Notes under the pieces: model-generated
Databases searched by the model: none
The model's input: the letters and a program-made list of their open reading frames with translations, nothing else
Told to the model about the DNA's origin: nothing
Origin: Aeromicrobium yanjiei
GTDB taxonomy: Bacteria > Actinomycetota > Actinomycetes > Propionibacteriales > Nocardioidaceae
Length of the DNA: 64,000 nucleotides
Direction of reading: 5' to 3'
Assembly: GCF_009649075.1 (NCBI RefSeq)
Contig: NZ_CP045737.1
Coordinates: forward strand, 1,984,001-2,048,000
In this document: one piece after another, positions 48,098 to 58,125 of the stretch
Layout: every line of letters begins with the position of its first letter
Position numbering within the stretch: position 1 is the first letter of the stretch
Translations under genes and position numbers: made by a program

Positions 48098-48230
48098 CGC
48101 TCCTTCCATCCGGACTTTCACCGTCGGTGCCGGAATTCCACCGGCTCAACCGGGCCCCCTGTGAAAGCGGGACCGCGGGTCGCGGACTGTCACCGCCGGT
48201 TCGGACTCTCACCGACCCCGGAGCACGCGA
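48098..48230 (-). promoter_or_regulatory. FMN riboswitch (RFN element)
   Basis: The minus strand shows all conserved RFN segments in order: GGGGTCGGTGAGAGTCCGAA, CCGGCGGTGACAGTCCGCGA, then GCCGGTGGAATTCCGGCACC, and GACGGTGAAAGTCCGGATGG plus AAGGAG. The remaining 93 bp to ribD form the expression platform, including a GGCCTGCAGGC-type hairpin. FMN binding should switch off ribDE-BA-H expression. Whether control is by termination or start-site blocking is not clear, since no U-run is seen. Confidence 0.96.
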
Positions 48231-48268
48231 GCTACTGCTCGTGAGGACATCCTATCGGGTGGGCCGCA

Positions 48269-48931
48269 TCAGTGGACGTGACGTCCGCCGACGTCCCGCA
48301 GCTGCCTGACCATGTCCTCGGGATCGTCCGCGCCGAAGACCGCGGAACCGGCCACGAACACGTCAGCGCCGGCCTCGGCGCAGCGCTCGATCGTCTCCAG
48401 CGAGACCCCTCCGTCGACCTGCAGCCAGATGTCGCCGCCGTGCTTGTCGATCATCTGCCGGGCCCGGCGGATCTTCGGCAGGCACAGGTCGAGGAACTTC
48501 TGACCGCCGAAACCGGGCTCGACCGTCATGATCAGCACCATGTCGAGCTCGGGCAGCATGTCCTCGTAGGGCTCGATGGGCGTCGCAGGCTTGAGCGCCA
48601 TCGACGCGCGGGCGCCCTTGGCCCGGATCTCGCGGGCGAGCCTGACCGGGGCCGCGGCTGCCTCGACGTGGAACGTGATGCTGCCCGCGCCCGCCTCGAC
48701 GTACGCGGGTGCCCACCGGTCCGGGTCGGCGATCATCAGGTGCGCGTCGATGGGCTGCGCCGCGACCTTGGCGAGGGCCTCGATGACGGGCGCGCCGAGT
48801 GTCAGGTTGGGGACGAAGTGGTTGTCCATGACGTCCATGTGCAGCCAGTCGGCGCCGCTGATGCGCGCCGCCTCGGCCTCGAGGTTGGCGAAGTCGGCCG
48901 AGAGCATGCTCGGCGTGATCTGGATGCCCAT
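48269..48931 (-). CDS. rpe: ribulose-phosphate 3-epimerase
   Basis: A 220-aa TIM barrel for the pentose phosphate pathway. Motifs: [27 protein letters not shown] (metal ligands), [12 protein letters not shown] and VDGGVSLET. Its product pool feeds ribulose-5-phosphate to RibBA, which fits its place directly before the rib operon. It ends 38 bp before the riboswitch. Confidence 0.96.
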   Translation of the reverse strand: MGIQITPSMLSADFANLEAEAARISGADWLHMDVMDNHFVPNLTLGAPVIEALAKVAAQPIDAHLMIADPDRWAPAYVEAGAGSITFHVEAAAAPVRLAREIRAKGARASMALKPATPIEPYEDMLPELDMVLIMTVEPGFGGQKFLDLCLPKIRRARQMIDKHGGDIWLQVDGGVSLETIERCAEAGADVFVAGSAVFGADDPEDMVRQLRDVGGRHVH

Positions 48932-48963
48932 GCCGTCAGCGTAGTGGGGGCGTGCGGCGCGCC

Positions 48964-49563
48964 TCAGGACGCGTCGGGGGCCCGCAGGATGCCAGCGATG
49001 ATGATGTCGAGCATCGGGCGCGTCGCCGCCTCGTCCAGGCCGGCCTGGTCGGCGGCGCCCACGACCCCGCTCACGAGTCGGGTGACCTCCCGGGACTCGA
49101 CGCCGTCACGCAGGGCGCCCCGTGCCGCGATGTGCTGGAGGACCTGGTCGTTCGCACCCACGAGCACCTGGCACTTGCGGTGGATCGGCGAGGCCACGTC
49201 GTCCATCGCGGACACCACCTTGGCGGCGGCTCCCCGGTAGATCCCGACGTTGGCCACGACGCGGTCGAACCACTCGACGAGCGCCTCCCGCGGCTCGAGC
49301 CCGGACGCGATCACGGCGTCGGCGTCGGCTGCGACCCGCTCGGCCCAGTCGCGCATGACCGCGGCGATGAGGTCGTCCCGCGTCGGGAAGTGCCGGTAGA
49401 GCGTGCCCGGTCCCACTCCTGCGCGCCGGGCGATGTCGTCGAGCGACGCCTGGGCGCCGTTCTCGCGGAACGCGGCCTGAGCGGCCTCGACGAGCTTGTC
49501 GTGGTTGCGCTGGGCGTCGGCGCGCATCGCCCGTGACGGGCGATCCTCGGCCTGAGCGTCCAC
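48964..49563 (-). CDS. TetR family transcriptional regulator
   Basis: A 199-aa repressor. The N-terminal helix-turn-helix ([43 protein letters not shown]) is classical. The C-terminal ligand domain is about 75-199. The GTG at 49563 lies 10 nt after the rsmB stop; the ATG at 49527 ([12 protein letters not shown]) is equally family-like. A perfect palindrome at 49526-49544 sits across the ATG. Targets unknown. Confidence 0.88.
   Translation of the reverse strand: MDAQAEDRPSRAMRADAQRNHDKLVEAAQAAFRENGAQASLDDIARRAGVGPGTLYRHFPTRDDLIAAVMRDWAERVAADADAVIASGLEPREALVEWFDRVVANVGIYRGAAAKVVSAMDDVASPIHRKCQVLVGANDQVLQHIAARGALRDGVESREVTRLVSGVVGAADQAGLDEAATRPMLDIIIAGILRAPDAS
49526..49544. repeat. 8-bp palindrome at the TetR gene start
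   Basis: ATCGCCCG (49526-49533) and CGGGCGAT (49537-49544) flank 3 nt. The 19-bp dyad has TetR-operator proportions and covers the alternative ATG start at 49527. It could be a self-operator, or simply coding sequence that folds. Confidence 0.35.
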
Positions 49564-49573
49564 GGCGTCGATC

Positions 49574-50857
49574 TCAGCTCCTCCGCACGATCGCGCAGAA
49601 CATCGCATCGGTGCCGTCGATGTGCGGCCACCACTGCTGCGTGGACTCCACGACGACATCGGAGCGTCCACGGGTCACGGCCTCGACGACGCCCGTCGTC
49701 TCGCGCAGGTGTGGCGAGCACGTCGCGTAGGCCACCACGCCGCCGGGACGGACCAGCTCGAGCGAGCGCCTGAGCAGGGCCTCCTGCAGCGGCACGAGAT
49801 CGTCCAGGTCCTCGGGCTTGCGGCGCCAGCGCGACTCAGGACGGCGGCGCAGCGCGCCGAGGCCCGTGCACGGGGCGTCGACCAGCACCCGGTCGAACGA
49901 GCCGGGCTCCCAAGGCCCTTCGCGGCCGTCGAAGACCGTCACCTCGACGTTGTCGAGCCGGCGCACGCCGTGACGCACCAGCTCCGCGCGGTGCTCCTGC
50001 ATCTCGTTGGCCACGAGAGAGGCGCCGCGACCCGCCGCGAGGGCGCCGAGCAGAGCGGCCTTGCCGCCGGGGCCCGCGCAGAGGTCGAGCCACCGCTCGT
50101 CCGATCCCTCGACGACGGCATCGGCCAGGGCGATCGCGACCAGCTGGGATCCCTCGTCCTGCACGCCCGCACGGCCGTCGCGCACCTCGGCGATCGCGCC
50201 GGGGTCGCCGCCCTCGTCCAGGATGCGCGCGTACGGCGAGAGCCTGCCCGGGGTGCCGGGGAGCTGGTCAGGAGAGCTGAGGCCCGGCCGCGCGACGAGC
50301 GTGACGCGGGGCGGCACGTTGTCGGCCGCGAGCAGCTTGTCGATCTGCGCGGCGTGCCCCCCGAGCGCCTCCCGCAGGGCCTTGACGATCCACAGCGGGT
50401 GGGAGGCGCTGATCGCGCGTGCCTCGTCGGCGCCGAGGCCGGCGGTCACGAGGCCGATCCAGCCGTCGAGATCCTTCTGGCCGATCTTGCGCAGCAGTGC
50501 GTTGGTGAACGCGACCGGCTTGTGGCCGATCTCGCGGCGCACGACGTCGACAGTCTCCGAGACCGCGGCGTGCGCGGGCACCCGCATGTTGAGCAGCTGG
50601 TGCGCGCCGAGCCGCAGGGCGTCGAGCACCGGCGGGTCGATCGAGCGGACGCCCTTGCTCGCGACCCGGTCGATGATCGCGTCGTACGTGCCCTGGCGGC
50701 GCAGCGTCCCGTGCACGAGCTCGGTCGCGAAGGCCGCGTCGCGTCCCTCGATGTGGTGCTCGTCGAGCATCGCGGGCAGGACCAGGTTGACGTAGGCGTC
50801 CTGCTCGGAGACTGCGCGCAGCGCGTGGAAGGCGACGGACCGGACGGGATCGCTCAT
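49574..50857 (-). CDS. rsmB: 16S rRNA (cytosine-967-C5)-methyltransferase RsmB-like
   Basis: A 427-aa protein. The N-terminal NusB-like RNA-binding domain (about 1-135; [23 protein letters not shown]) precedes the SAM-dependent methyltransferase core with [17 protein letters not shown] and [21 protein letters not shown]. The catalytic PC motif and YATCSPH cysteine are both present. It follows fmt with an ATGA overlap, as in many bacteria (Rv1406-Rv1407). Confidence 0.95.
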   Translation of the reverse strand: MSDPVRSVAFHALRAVSEQDAYVNLVLPAMLDEHHIEGRDAAFATELVHGTLRRQGTYDAIIDRVASKGVRSIDPPVLDALRLGAHQLLNMRVPAHAAVSETVDVVRREIGHKPVAFTNALLRKIGQKDLDGWIGLVTAGLGADEARAISASHPLWIVKALREALGGHAAQIDKLLAADNVPPRVTLVARPGLSSPDQLPGTPGRLSPYARILDEGGDPGAIAEVRDGRAGVQDEGSQLVAIALADAVVEGSDERWLDLCAGPGGKAALLGALAAGRGASLVANEMQEHRAELVRHGVRRLDNVEVTVFDGREGPWEPGSFDRVLVDAPCTGLGALRRRPESRWRRKPEDLDDLVPLQEALLRRSLELVRPGGVVAYATCSPHLRETTGVVEAVTRGRSDVVVESTQQWWPHIDGTDAMFCAIVRRS

Positions 50858-51777
50858 GAGAACCTCGGCTCGGTGTCGAAGCTCGTGCCGCGCGCCCAGT
50901 CGGCGGCCGGCATCCGCTTCTTGCCGACGGCCTGGACCTCTCCGAGCACGACGTCGGTCGTCGTCGTGCCGACGCGGACCTCGCGCTTTCCTACGCCGAT
51001 CCGGCCGGGCTCGAGCGTCCGGTCCTCGGTGATGCGGGCCGGGCCGATCTTGACCCGGTCGTCACCGAGGACGGTCCAGGCGCCCGGCGCGGGCGTGCAG
51101 CCACGGATGTGGCGGTCGATCGCGAAGGCCGGCCGGTTCCAGTCGATGCGGCCCTCCTCCGTCGTGAGCTTGGGCGCGTAGGACACGTTGTCCTCGGGCT
51201 GCGGCACCGCGGCGATGTCGCCGTCCTCGATGTGGTCGACCACGTCGACCAGGAGCTTGCTGCCCCAGTCGGCGAGGCGGGCCAGGAGCTCGGCCGAGGT
51301 GTCGTCGTCGCGGATGGTCTCGGTGATCGTGCCCAGCACGGGGCCGGCGTCGAGCTCCTCGACCAGGCTGAAGACCGTCGCGCCGGTGACCTCGTCACCG
51401 GCCATGATCGCGCGCTGGACGGGCGCGGCGCCACGCCACGCGGGGAGCACGGAGAAGTGCAGGTTGATCCAGCCGAAGCGCGGGATGTCGAGCGCCTCGC
51501 GGCGGATCAGGGCGCCGTACGCGACGATCGGCACGCAGTCCGGCGCGATCTCCCTCAGGCGGTCCATGAAGTCCGGGTCCGACGGCTTCGCAGGCTTCAG
51601 CACCTCGATGCCGTGACGCTCGGCGGCCTGCGCGACCGGCGACGGGGTCAGCGTGCGACCACGACCCGCGGGCGCGTCGGGACGGGTGATCACCGCGACG
51701 ACGTCGTGGCGGCTCGCGACGAGCGCCTCGAGGGACGGGATCGCCGTCTCGGGTGTTCCGGCAAAGACGACTCTCAC
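50854..51777 (-). CDS. fmt: methionyl-tRNA formyltransferase
   Basis: A 307-aa enzyme formylating initiator Met-tRNA. It begins [19 protein letters not shown]. The catalytic Asn/His/Asp set is in [21 protein letters not shown] and the [17 protein letters not shown] segment. The C-terminal OB-like domain is about 205-307. The start is ATG 51777. Confidence 0.97.
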   Translation of the reverse strand: MRVVFAGTPETAIPSLEALVASRHDVVAVITRPDAPAGRGRTLTPSPVAQAAERHGIEVLKPAKPSDPDFMDRLREIAPDCVPIVAYGALIRREALDIPRFGWINLHFSVLPAWRGAAPVQRAIMAGDEVTGATVFSLVEELDAGPVLGTITETIRDDDTSAELLARLADWGSKLLVDVVDHIEDGDIAAVPQPEDNVSYAPKLTTEEGRIDWNRPAFAIDRHIRGCTPAPGAWTVLGDDRVKIGPARITEDRTLEPGRIGVGKREVRVGTTTTDVVLGEVQAVGKKRMPAADWARGTSFDTEPRFS

Positions 51778-51819
51778 GCCCTTGAGTCTAGGGCGTCGGC
51801 CGTGGTCGTCCCGGGCCGG

Positions 51820-53814
51820 TCAGAACGTCGGCGGATCGACCTGGATACGGGGCAGTGGCAGCTTGGCGGCGCTGCGCTCGGCGGCGTACGCCTTGAGGGC
51901 CGTGGCCAGCGCGGCGCCCTCACGACGCGGCGAGCGCAGGATGAGCCGCTCGCCCGCGTCGGGTGAGCGGACGTCGACCGGCACCGGACCCAGGACCTCG
52001 GTGTGCGGCGTCCAGGTGCGCGCCGCGAGCTCGGTCAGGACGTCGTCGGCCGCGTCGACCGCGACGAGGCGGGCGGTCGGCGGCAGGTGCGTCTCGGCCC
52101 GTGCGGCGAGCTCACGCGCCGCGAACCCCGTCGGATCGGCCCGCACGAGCGCTTGCAGCTGTGCGGGATCGCCGACGGCGACCGCCCGGGCACCCGGGCC
52201 GGCCAGGGCCAGCGCATTGAACCAGCGGCGGTGCGACTCCTCCTCGACCCGCACGTCGTCGCGCGCGAGCATCAGCCAGGTGTCCATCAGCACGACGAGG
52301 TCGTAGCCGCCGGCGACGTGCGGCTCGGCCCCCGGCGTGGAGAGCACGATGACCCGGCCGGCCGGCACCTCGTCGAGCACCGTGGCGCCGCCCGACGTGA
52401 CGACCTCGACGCCGGGGAACGCCCGGGCGTACTCCTCGGCCGTGCGCAGCGCACCCACCACGGGCGAGCGCAGCCGGGTGCCGTGGCAGTGCGGGCACTG
52501 CCAGCGCGGGTGCTCGTGGGCACACCAGCGGCACACGACGCTCGCGCGCGCGGACGGCTGCACGAGCGGGCCTTGGCACGCCTCGCACCGCGCGGGCTCG
52601 CGACACTGCTGGCAGGCCAGCGACTCGCGGTAGCCGCGTCGCGGCACCTGGATGAGGACCGGGCCGGACGTCCGCCGGATCGCCGTGAACACCTCGTGCG
52701 GCAGCCGCACCGGCGCGGAGCCTGCGGTCACGCCGTCGGTCACGAGCAGCTGCGGCCAGGCCGAGCGGCGGGTCGCGCGATCCGCGACGATCTCGGTGCA
52801 CCAGCCGCTCTCGACCAGCGACTGACCCTCGGCCGTGCGCGCGTGGCCGCCGACCAGCAGTCCGGCGCCGGTGGACGAGGCCCGCAGCAGCATGACCTCG
52901 CGGGTGTGCGGATAGGGCGCCCGGGGCTCGGCGTAGAGGTCGTCCCCGTCGTCCCACAGCGCCAGCAGGCCGAGATCGGCGACCGGCGCGAAGGCGGCGG
53001 CGCGGGTGCCGAGCACCACGCGGACATCGCCGCGGGCGGCCGCGAGGAAGGACCGGTAGCGGGCAGCCGGCTTCTGGGCGGCGGTCAGGACGACGTGCTG
53101 TCCTTCGCCGAGCACCGCGGCGAAGACCGCGTCCCAGCGCGCGACGTCACGGGCGTCAGGGACGCACACGATCGCACCGCGGCCCGAGGCCAAGGTCGCC
53201 GCGACGGCCTGGGCCACGCTCGTGGCCGGATCGTTGCCGGGCACTGCGGACCACCAGGCACGAGGGCTGGCGCCTTCACGCAACGAGGCGATGAGCTCGC
53301 GCCCGCCGACGTAGTCGGTCCAGGCCTCGTCGGTGGTCGACGTGGGAGCGGGCACCGGGGTGGGGCGGACCGCGGCCTCGGCGCGGGCGTGCCGCGGCGG
53401 GATCGCGAGCCGCAGGACGTCACCGAGCGTGCCGGCGTAGCGGTCGGCCACGAGTCGCGCGAGTGCCGCGACCGCGGGCGTCAGGACGACCTCGGGCGAG
53501 ACGACCTTGGCCACGAAGGCCAGCCGTCCCTCGTGCGCCGTCGCCTCGACCCGCTCCAGGACGTAGCCGTCGACGAGCCGGCCGGCGAAGCGCACCTTGA
53601 CCCGGCACCCCGCGACGGTCCGCTCGTCGAGCTCCGCGGGCACTGCGTAGTCGAAGGGCCGGTCCAGGTGCACGAGTCCTGAGTCGACGATCACCCGCGC
53701 GATCGGCAGCCGGGTCGCCCGCTCCATGACCGGCGCGGCGGGCGTGGCCCGACGGCGAGCCGCCGGGGACGGGACGAGCGCGAGCTGGTCCTCGTCACCC
53801 TGCTGATCACTCAC
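51820..53814 (-). CDS. priA: primosomal protein N' (PriA), ATPase-degenerate actinobacterial type
   Basis: A 664-aa PriA homologue. The N-terminal DNA-binding domain (VIVDSGLVHLDRPFDYAVP) and the zinc cluster CQQCREPARCEACQG...CRWCAHEHPRWQCPHCHG (eight Cys) are intact. The helicase core is degraded: where Walker A GxTGSGKT should stand the protein reads PGNDPATS, and the DEAH/DEEH box is replaced by LWDDGDDLYAEP. It probably keeps structure-specific DNA binding and primosome assembly without unwinding, as proposed for mycobacterial PriA. Confidence 0.92.
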   Translation of the reverse strand: MSDQQGDEDQLALVPSPAARRRATPAAPVMERATRLPIARVIVDSGLVHLDRPFDYAVPAELDERTVAGCRVKVRFAGRLVDGYVLERVEATAHEGRLAFVAKVVSPEVVLTPAVAALARLVADRYAGTLGDVLRLAIPPRHARAEAAVRPTPVPAPTSTTDEAWTDYVGGRELIASLREGASPRAWWSAVPGNDPATSVAQAVAATLASGRGAIVCVPDARDVARWDAVFAAVLGEGQHVVLTAAQKPAARYRSFLAAARGDVRVVLGTRAAAFAPVADLGLLALWDDGDDLYAEPRAPYPHTREVMLLRASSTGAGLLVGGHARTAEGQSLVESGWCTEIVADRATRRSAWPQLLVTDGVTAGSAPVRLPHEVFTAIRRTSGPVLIQVPRRGYRESLACQQCREPARCEACQGPLVQPSARASVVCRWCAHEHPRWQCPHCHGTRLRSPVVGALRTAEEYARAFPGVEVVTSGGATVLDEVPAGRVIVLSTPGAEPHVAGGYDLVVLMDTWLMLARDDVRVEEESHRRWFNALALAGPGARAVAVGDPAQLQALVRADPTGFAARELAARAETHLPPTARLVAVDAADDVLTELAARTWTPHTEVLGPVPVDVRSPDAGERLILRSPRREGAALATALKAYAAERSAAKLPLPRIQVDPPTF

Positions 53815-53860
53815 GGTGCTGTTCTACCAGTCGCCACCCACACCGCGTCCGGACGCACGA

Positions 53861-53884
53861 GAGCCCCCGCCATGGCAGGGGCTC
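53861..53884 (-). terminator. putative metK terminator
   Basis: GAGCCCC (53861-53867) and GGGGCTC (53878-53884) form a strong stem continued by the palindrome GCCATGGC. It lies 21-44 bp after the metK stop on the minus strand. There is no long T-run, as is common for actinobacterial terminators. Confidence 0.6.
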
Positions 53885-53904
53885 CCGTGGTGAGGCGGGG
53901 TGCG

Positions 53905-55092
53905 TCAGGCGCCGGCAGCAGCACGCAGGGCGTCGGCGCGGCTGGTGTCCTCCCACGGCAGACCCGGACGGCCGAAGTGGCCGTACGCGGCGGTCTCCGC
54001 GTAGATCGGACGCAGCAGGTCGAGATCGCGGACGATCGCCCCGGGGCGCAGGTCGAAGACCTCGAGGACGGCCTCGCGGATCTTGTCGACCGGGACGGTC
54101 TCGGTGCCGTAGGTGTCGACGTAGAAGCCGACCGGGTGGGCAACGCCGATCGCGTACGCGACCTGGACCTCGGCCTTGGTCGCGAGACCCGAGGCCACGA
54201 TCGTCTTGGCGACCCAGCGCATCGCGTACGCGCCGGAGCGGTCCACCTTGCTCGGGTCCTTGCCCGAGAACGCGCCGCCGCCGTGGCGGGCGTAGCCGCC
54301 GTAGGTGTCGACGATGATCTTGCGGCCGGTCAGGCCCGCGTCGCCCATGGGTCCGCCGATGACGAACTTGCCCGTGGGGTTGATGTGCAGGCGGTAGTCC
54401 GAGGAGTCGATGTCGTACTGACCGAGGACCGCGTCGATGACGTGCTTCTTGAGGTCGACCGCGAGCTGGTTCTCCAGGTCGACGCCCTCCTCGTGCTGCG
54501 TCGACACGACGATGGCCTCGACCCGGACCGGCTTGTCGTTGTCGTCGTACTCGATGGTGACCTGGGTCTTGCCGTCAGGACGCAGGTAGGGCAGCGTGCC
54601 GTCCTTGCGGACCGACGTGAGCTGCTCGGCCAGACGGTGCGCGATCGTGATCGGCAGCGGCATGAGCTCGGGGGTCTCGTCGACCGCGAAGCCGAACATC
54701 AGGCCCTGGTCGCCGGCGCCCTGGAGATCGAGCGGGTCGACCGAGGACCCGACCCGGGCCTCCTCGGCCTTGTCGACGCCCTGGGCGATGTCGGGGCTCT
54801 GCGCGTCGAGGGTGACCTGCACCGCGCAGGACTCGCCGTCGAAGCCCTTGGTGGAGGAGTCGTAGCCGATCTCGAGGACCCGGTCGCGCGCGATGCGGGC
54901 GATGTCGACGTAGGCCTGCGTCGTGACCTCGCCACCGACCAGCACCAGGCCGGTGGTCACGAACGTCTCGGCCGCGACACGGCTCTTGGGATCCTCGGCC
55001 AGCAGCGCGTCGAGGATGCTGTCGCTGATCTGGTCGGCGATCTTGTCCGGGTGTCCTTCGGTGACGGACTCGGACGTGAACAAGCGGCTCAC
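53905..55092 (-). CDS. metK: S-adenosylmethionine synthase
   Basis: A 395-aa MetK making SAM from methionine and ATP. Signatures: [30 protein letters not shown], and the P-loop-like [16 protein letters not shown]. The start at 55092 begins MSRLFTSE behind AGGAGAC. Confidence 0.98.
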   Translation of the reverse strand: MSRLFTSESVTEGHPDKIADQISDSILDALLAEDPKSRVAAETFVTTGLVLVGGEVTTQAYVDIARIARDRVLEIGYDSSTKGFDGESCAVQVTLDAQSPDIAQGVDKAEEARVGSSVDPLDLQGAGDQGLMFGFAVDETPELMPLPITIAHRLAEQLTSVRKDGTLPYLRPDGKTQVTIEYDDNDKPVRVEAIVVSTQHEEGVDLENQLAVDLKKHVIDAVLGQYDIDSSDYRLHINPTGKFVIGGPMGDAGLTGRKIIVDTYGGYARHGGGAFSGKDPSKVDRSGAYAMRWVAKTIVASGLATKAEVQVAYAIGVAHPVGFYVDTYGTETVPVDKIREAVLEVFDLRPGAIVRDLDLLRPIYAETAAYGHFGRPGLPWEDTSRADALRAAAGA

Positions 55093-55121
55093 ATTGTCTC
55101 CTGGGTTGATGGCTGTAGGGA

Positions 55122-55127
55122 AGTGTA
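55122..55127 (-). promoter_or_regulatory. possible metK -10 hexamer
   Basis: TACACT on the minus strand lies 30 nt before the metK ATG in the 61-bp coaBC-metK gap. I see no good -35 box. No SAM riboswitch can be recognised in the gap. Confidence 0.3.
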
Positions 55128-55153
55128 ACGAGCGGAGTGCCCGGCGGGCCCGT

Positions 55154-56356
55154 TCAGTCCAAGCGATGGACGACGGCGTCCCAGATCTGGTGCGCCAGGG
55201 CGGACTTGGGCCCGTGGGCGAACTCGGTCACCGAGCCGTCGGCCCCGAGCAGCACCGCCTCGTTGTCGTCCTGGCCGAACACCTTGCCGGCGCTGACGTC
55301 GTTGACGACGAGCAGGTCGCAGCCCTTGCGGGCGAGCTTGGCCCGGGCGTGCTCGATCACGCTCGCGGTCGCATCGCCGGTCTCGGCGGCGAACCCCACG
55401 ATCACCGGGCGCTTGCTGGTGCGCGCGGCGACCAGCTCGACCAGGATGTCGGGGTTCTCGACCAGGTGGATCTGCGGAGCGACGCCGTCAGGCGCCTTCT
55501 TGATCTTCGCGTCGACGAACTCGGCCGGCCGGAAGTCGGCCGGCGCGGCGGCCATGACGACCGCGTCGGCGTCGGAGGCCGCCAGGTGCATCTGGTCGCG
55601 GAGCTCCTGGGTGCTGACGACGTCCACGACGTGGGCGCCCGCCGGACGCGGCAGGGTCACGTTGGCGGCCACGACCGTGACCCGTGCGCCGCGGGCGATC
55701 GCGGCCTCCGCGAGGGCGAAGCCCTGACGTCCGGACGAGCGGTTGCCCAGATAGCGCACCGGGTCGAGGAACTCCCGGGTGCCGCCGGCGGACACCACGA
55801 CGTGCCGGCCGGCCAGGTCCTGGCCACGTGCGGCCATGACGTTGAGCGCCGCGGCGTAGATCTCGGCCGGGGCCGGGAGTCGTCCCTTGCCGGTGTCGGC
55901 TCCCGTGAGCCGGCCGACGGCAGGCTCGAGCACGACGTGCCCGCGGTCCCGCAGGGTCGCGACATTGGCCTGCGTCGCGGCGTTCTCCCACATCTCGGTG
56001 TGCATCGCGGGAGCGAACATCACCGGGCACCGAGCGGTCAGCAAGGTGTTGGTGAGCAGGTCGTCGGCGAGGCCGTGGGCGGCCTTCGCGAGCGTGTTGG
56101 CGGTCGCGGGGGCCACCAGCACGAGATCAGCCGACTGGCCGATGCGCACGTGCGGCACCTCGTCGACGTTCTCGAACACGCCGACCTGGACGGGGTTGCC
56201 GCTCAGGGCCTCCCACGTGGCAGCGCCCACGAAGTGCAACGACGACTCGGTCGGCACCACGCGGACGCTGTGACCGGACTCGGTGAAGAGTCGCAGCAGC
56301 TCGGCCGCCTTGTAGGAGGCGATGCCACCGGAGACTCCGAGGACGATCGATGCCAT
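55154..56356 (-). CDS. coaBC: bifunctional phosphopantothenoylcysteine decarboxylase / phosphopantothenate-cysteine ligase
   Basis: A 400-aa coenzyme A enzyme. The CoaC flavoprotein half (about 1-185) has [16 protein letters not shown] and [12 protein letters not shown], with His instead of Asn in the PxMNxxMW motif. The CoaB half (about 186-400) has [21 protein letters not shown] and the lysine motif AKIKKAPDG. It lies between rpoZ and metK as in Mtb. Confidence 0.96.
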   Translation of the reverse strand: MASIVLGVSGGIASYKAAELLRLFTESGHSVRVVPTESSLHFVGAATWEALSGNPVQVGVFENVDEVPHVRIGQSADLVLVAPATANTLAKAAHGLADDLLTNTLLTARCPVMFAPAMHTEMWENAATQANVATLRDRGHVVLEPAVGRLTGADTGKGRLPAPAEIYAAALNVMAARGQDLAGRHVVVSAGGTREFLDPVRYLGNRSSGRQGFALAEAAIARGARVTVVAANVTLPRPAGAHVVDVVSTQELRDQMHLAASDADAVVMAAAPADFRPAEFVDAKIKKAPDGVAPQIHLVENPDILVELVAARTSKRPVIVGFAAETGDATASVIEHARAKLARKGCDLLVVNDVSAGKVFGQDDNEAVLLGADGSVTEFAHGPKSALAHQIWDAVVHRLD

Positions 56357-56376
56357 GGGCGGCCCCGCGAGGGGGA

Positions 56377-56670
56377 TCAGGCCTTCTCTGCCGCTGCGGC
56401 TTCGGCCTCGGGGTCGATGTCCTCGACCGTCAGCAGCCCGTCGTTGATCTCGCGCAGCGCGATCGAGAGCGGCTTCTCCTGGACGCCCGTCTCGAGGAGC
56501 GGTCCGACGTACTCGAGCAGGCCCTCACCGAGCTGCGAGTAGTACGCGTTGATCTGACGAGCGCGCTTGGCGCTGTAGAGGACGAGCTTGTACTTGCTGT
56601 CCGCCTTCTCGAGCAGGTCGTCGAGGGGCGGGTTGGTGATGCCGATGGCAACCGAACGTGTCGTGGACAC
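56377..56670 (-). CDS. rpoZ: RNA polymerase omega subunit
   Basis: A 97-aa omega subunit. It begins with a GTG (56668-56670) coding [26 protein letters not shown]. The conserved helix [19 protein letters not shown] is intact. A C-terminal Ala/Glu-rich tail ends the protein. It lies between gmk and coaBC, its usual place. Confidence 0.96.
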   Translation of the reverse strand: MSTTRSVAIGITNPPLDDLLEKADSKYKLVLYSAKRARQINAYYSQLGEGLLEYVGPLLETGVQEKPLSIALREINDGLLTVEDIDPEAEAAAAEKA

Positions 56671-56688
56671 AGAGCCTCACAGAAAGAT

Positions 56689-57297
56689 CTAGGAACGTAC
56701 CCGACTCGTGCCGGATCTGAACAAGTCTACCAATTCTTCGCAAGCAGTCTCGACATCGGTGTTGACGATCGTCACGTCGAACTCCGACTCGGCCGCGAGC
56801 TCGGTCCGCGCGGTCTCCAACCGTCTGGCCCGCTCCTCGGGACCCTCGGTGCCGCGACCCACCAGACGACGCTCGAGCTCCTCGAAGCTGGGCGGCTTGA
56901 GGAAGCACATCAGTGCGTCGGGCATGCGCTCGCGCACCTGCCGGGCACCCTGCAGATCGATCTCCAGCAGCGCCGGGACGCCGGCGGCCAGGTGCTCCTC
57001 GACGGGCGCGCGCGGCGTGCCGTAGCGGGCTGCGCTGTGCACGACGGCCCATTCCAGCAGGCCGTCCTCGGCGATGAGCCGGTCGAACTCCTCGTCGGTG
57101 ACGAAGTGATAGTGCACGCCGTCGACCTCGCCGGGCCGGGCACGTCGCGTGGTGGCGGACACCGAGATCCAGATCTCGGGGTGCGTACGACGGACGGCGG
57201 CGGCGACCGTGCCCTTGCCGACCGCGGTGGGTCCGGCGAGCACGACGAGACGTGAGCGGGCGGGGCTGGTGGACTCAGGGCCGGTGGACTCAGGCAC
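56689..57297 (-). CDS. gmk: guanylate kinase
   Basis: A 202-aa kinase converting GMP to GDP. The P-loop is [11 protein letters not shown]. The GMP-binding segment [20 protein letters not shown] is present, and the lid is in [13 protein letters not shown]. It starts at GTG 57297, overlapping the mihF stop by 8 nt. Confidence 0.95.
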   Translation of the reverse strand: MPESTGPESTSPARSRLVVLAGPTAVGKGTVAAAVRRTHPEIWISVSATTRRARPGEVDGVHYHFVTDEEFDRLIAEDGLLEWAVVHSAARYGTPRAPVEEHLAAGVPALLEIDLQGARQVRERMPDALMCFLKPPSFEELERRLVGRGTEGPEERARRLETARTELAAESEFDVTIVNTDVETACEELVDLFRSGTSRVRS

Positions 57298-57628
57298 GAC
57301 CGGCACGTTCCGCCCGGTCGCCGAACTCCGCGAGGAGGGACGACACCTGGTTGGCACCGAGACCGCGCAGCCGACGGCTGTGCGCGATGCCGATGCGCTG
57401 CATGATCTCCTGCGCGCGTACCTTGCCCACGCCCGGCATGGCCTGCAGCAGGTCGACCACCTTGAGCTTGGCGATGACCTCGTTGGCCCGCGCCTCCTGG
57501 ATCACCTCACCGAGGCTCGCGGTCGAGCTCTTGAGCCGGCTCTTGACCTCGGCCCGCAGCTGTCGGGCGACGGCTGCCTTCTCGAGGGCCGCCGCACGCT
57601 GCTCTGGGGTCAGCTCGGGGAGTGCCAC
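57290..57628 (-). CDS. mihF: mycobacterial-type integration host factor (mIHF)
   Basis: A 112-aa nucleoid protein unrelated to proteobacterial IHF. The H2TH-type DNA-binding motif is [23 protein letters not shown], with the conserved basic C-terminal segment [18 protein letters not shown]. In mycobacteria and Streptomyces it bends DNA and supports phage integration. It starts at GTG 57628. The gene order mihF-gmk-rpoZ is an actinobacterial hallmark. Confidence 0.95.
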   Translation of the reverse strand: MALPELTPEQRAAALEKAAVARQLRAEVKSRLKSSTASLGEVIQEARANEVIAKLKVVDLLQAMPGVGKVRAQEIMQRIGIAHSRRLRGLGANQVSSLLAEFGDRAERAGRA

Positions 57629-57661
57629 TTCGTCACCTTCCTTGAACCGGGTATGTGGTCA

Positions 57662-58090
57662 TCACAGCTCGACGCTGCACTCGGACTTCACGTTGGCCTC
57701 GACGCGCTTGCCGTGCTTGGCCACCGTCTTGTTGAACTGGTCGTACGCATTGTTGAGGCTCTCGCTCTGCTCGACCGGCAGCTCCGCGACCGACGAGACC
57801 GAGACGTCCTCCAGCTTCAGTCCTACCGCCTTCTGGGCGTCCAGGACACCGCTCAGCGCAGTGGTCAGCGCGGTCCAGTCCTTCTTGGCCTCCGCAGGGG
57901 CCAGTGCGGCGAGCGACCGGGTGGTGCGGCGGTACTTCGCGAAGTCGTCGTTGGTGCGCTTCTTGGCGAACGTCTCGAGCGTGGACTGGTCCTTCTTGAC
58001 CGCCGCGCAGTAGTCGCTGTCGCCGCCGCACGCGGACAGGGTCGTGGCGGCGACGACCGTCGCGACCAGCAGGGCTGCTGTCTTGCGCAT
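57662..58090 (-). CDS. small lipoprotein of unknown function
   Basis: A 142-aa exported protein. The signal peptide has the lipobox LSAC. The mature part is Lys/Ala/Asp-rich and mostly helical (KKDQSTLETFAKKRTNDDF, AEAKKDWTALTTALSGVLDAQ). A Cys pair, one after the lipobox and one near the end (KSECSVEL), could form a disulfide. The ATG at 58090 has GAGGAG 8 nt upstream; an in-frame ATG at 58117 is less likely. I do not recognise the family. Confidence 0.8.
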   Translation of the reverse strand: MRKTAALLVATVVAATTLSACGGDSDYCAAVKKDQSTLETFAKKRTNDDFAKYRRTTRSLAALAPAEAKKDWTALTTALSGVLDAQKAVGLKLEDVSVSSVAELPVEQSESLNNAYDQFNKTVAKHGKRVEANVKSECSVEL

Positions 58091-58125
58091 CGAAGAGCTC
58101 CTCGGGCGATCGGCCATGAGCGGCG

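Noticed and set aside
55093..55153. Possible SAM riboswitch before metK
   Set aside because: The gap is only 61 bp and shows none of the conserved SAM-I, SAM-II or SAM-IV elements.
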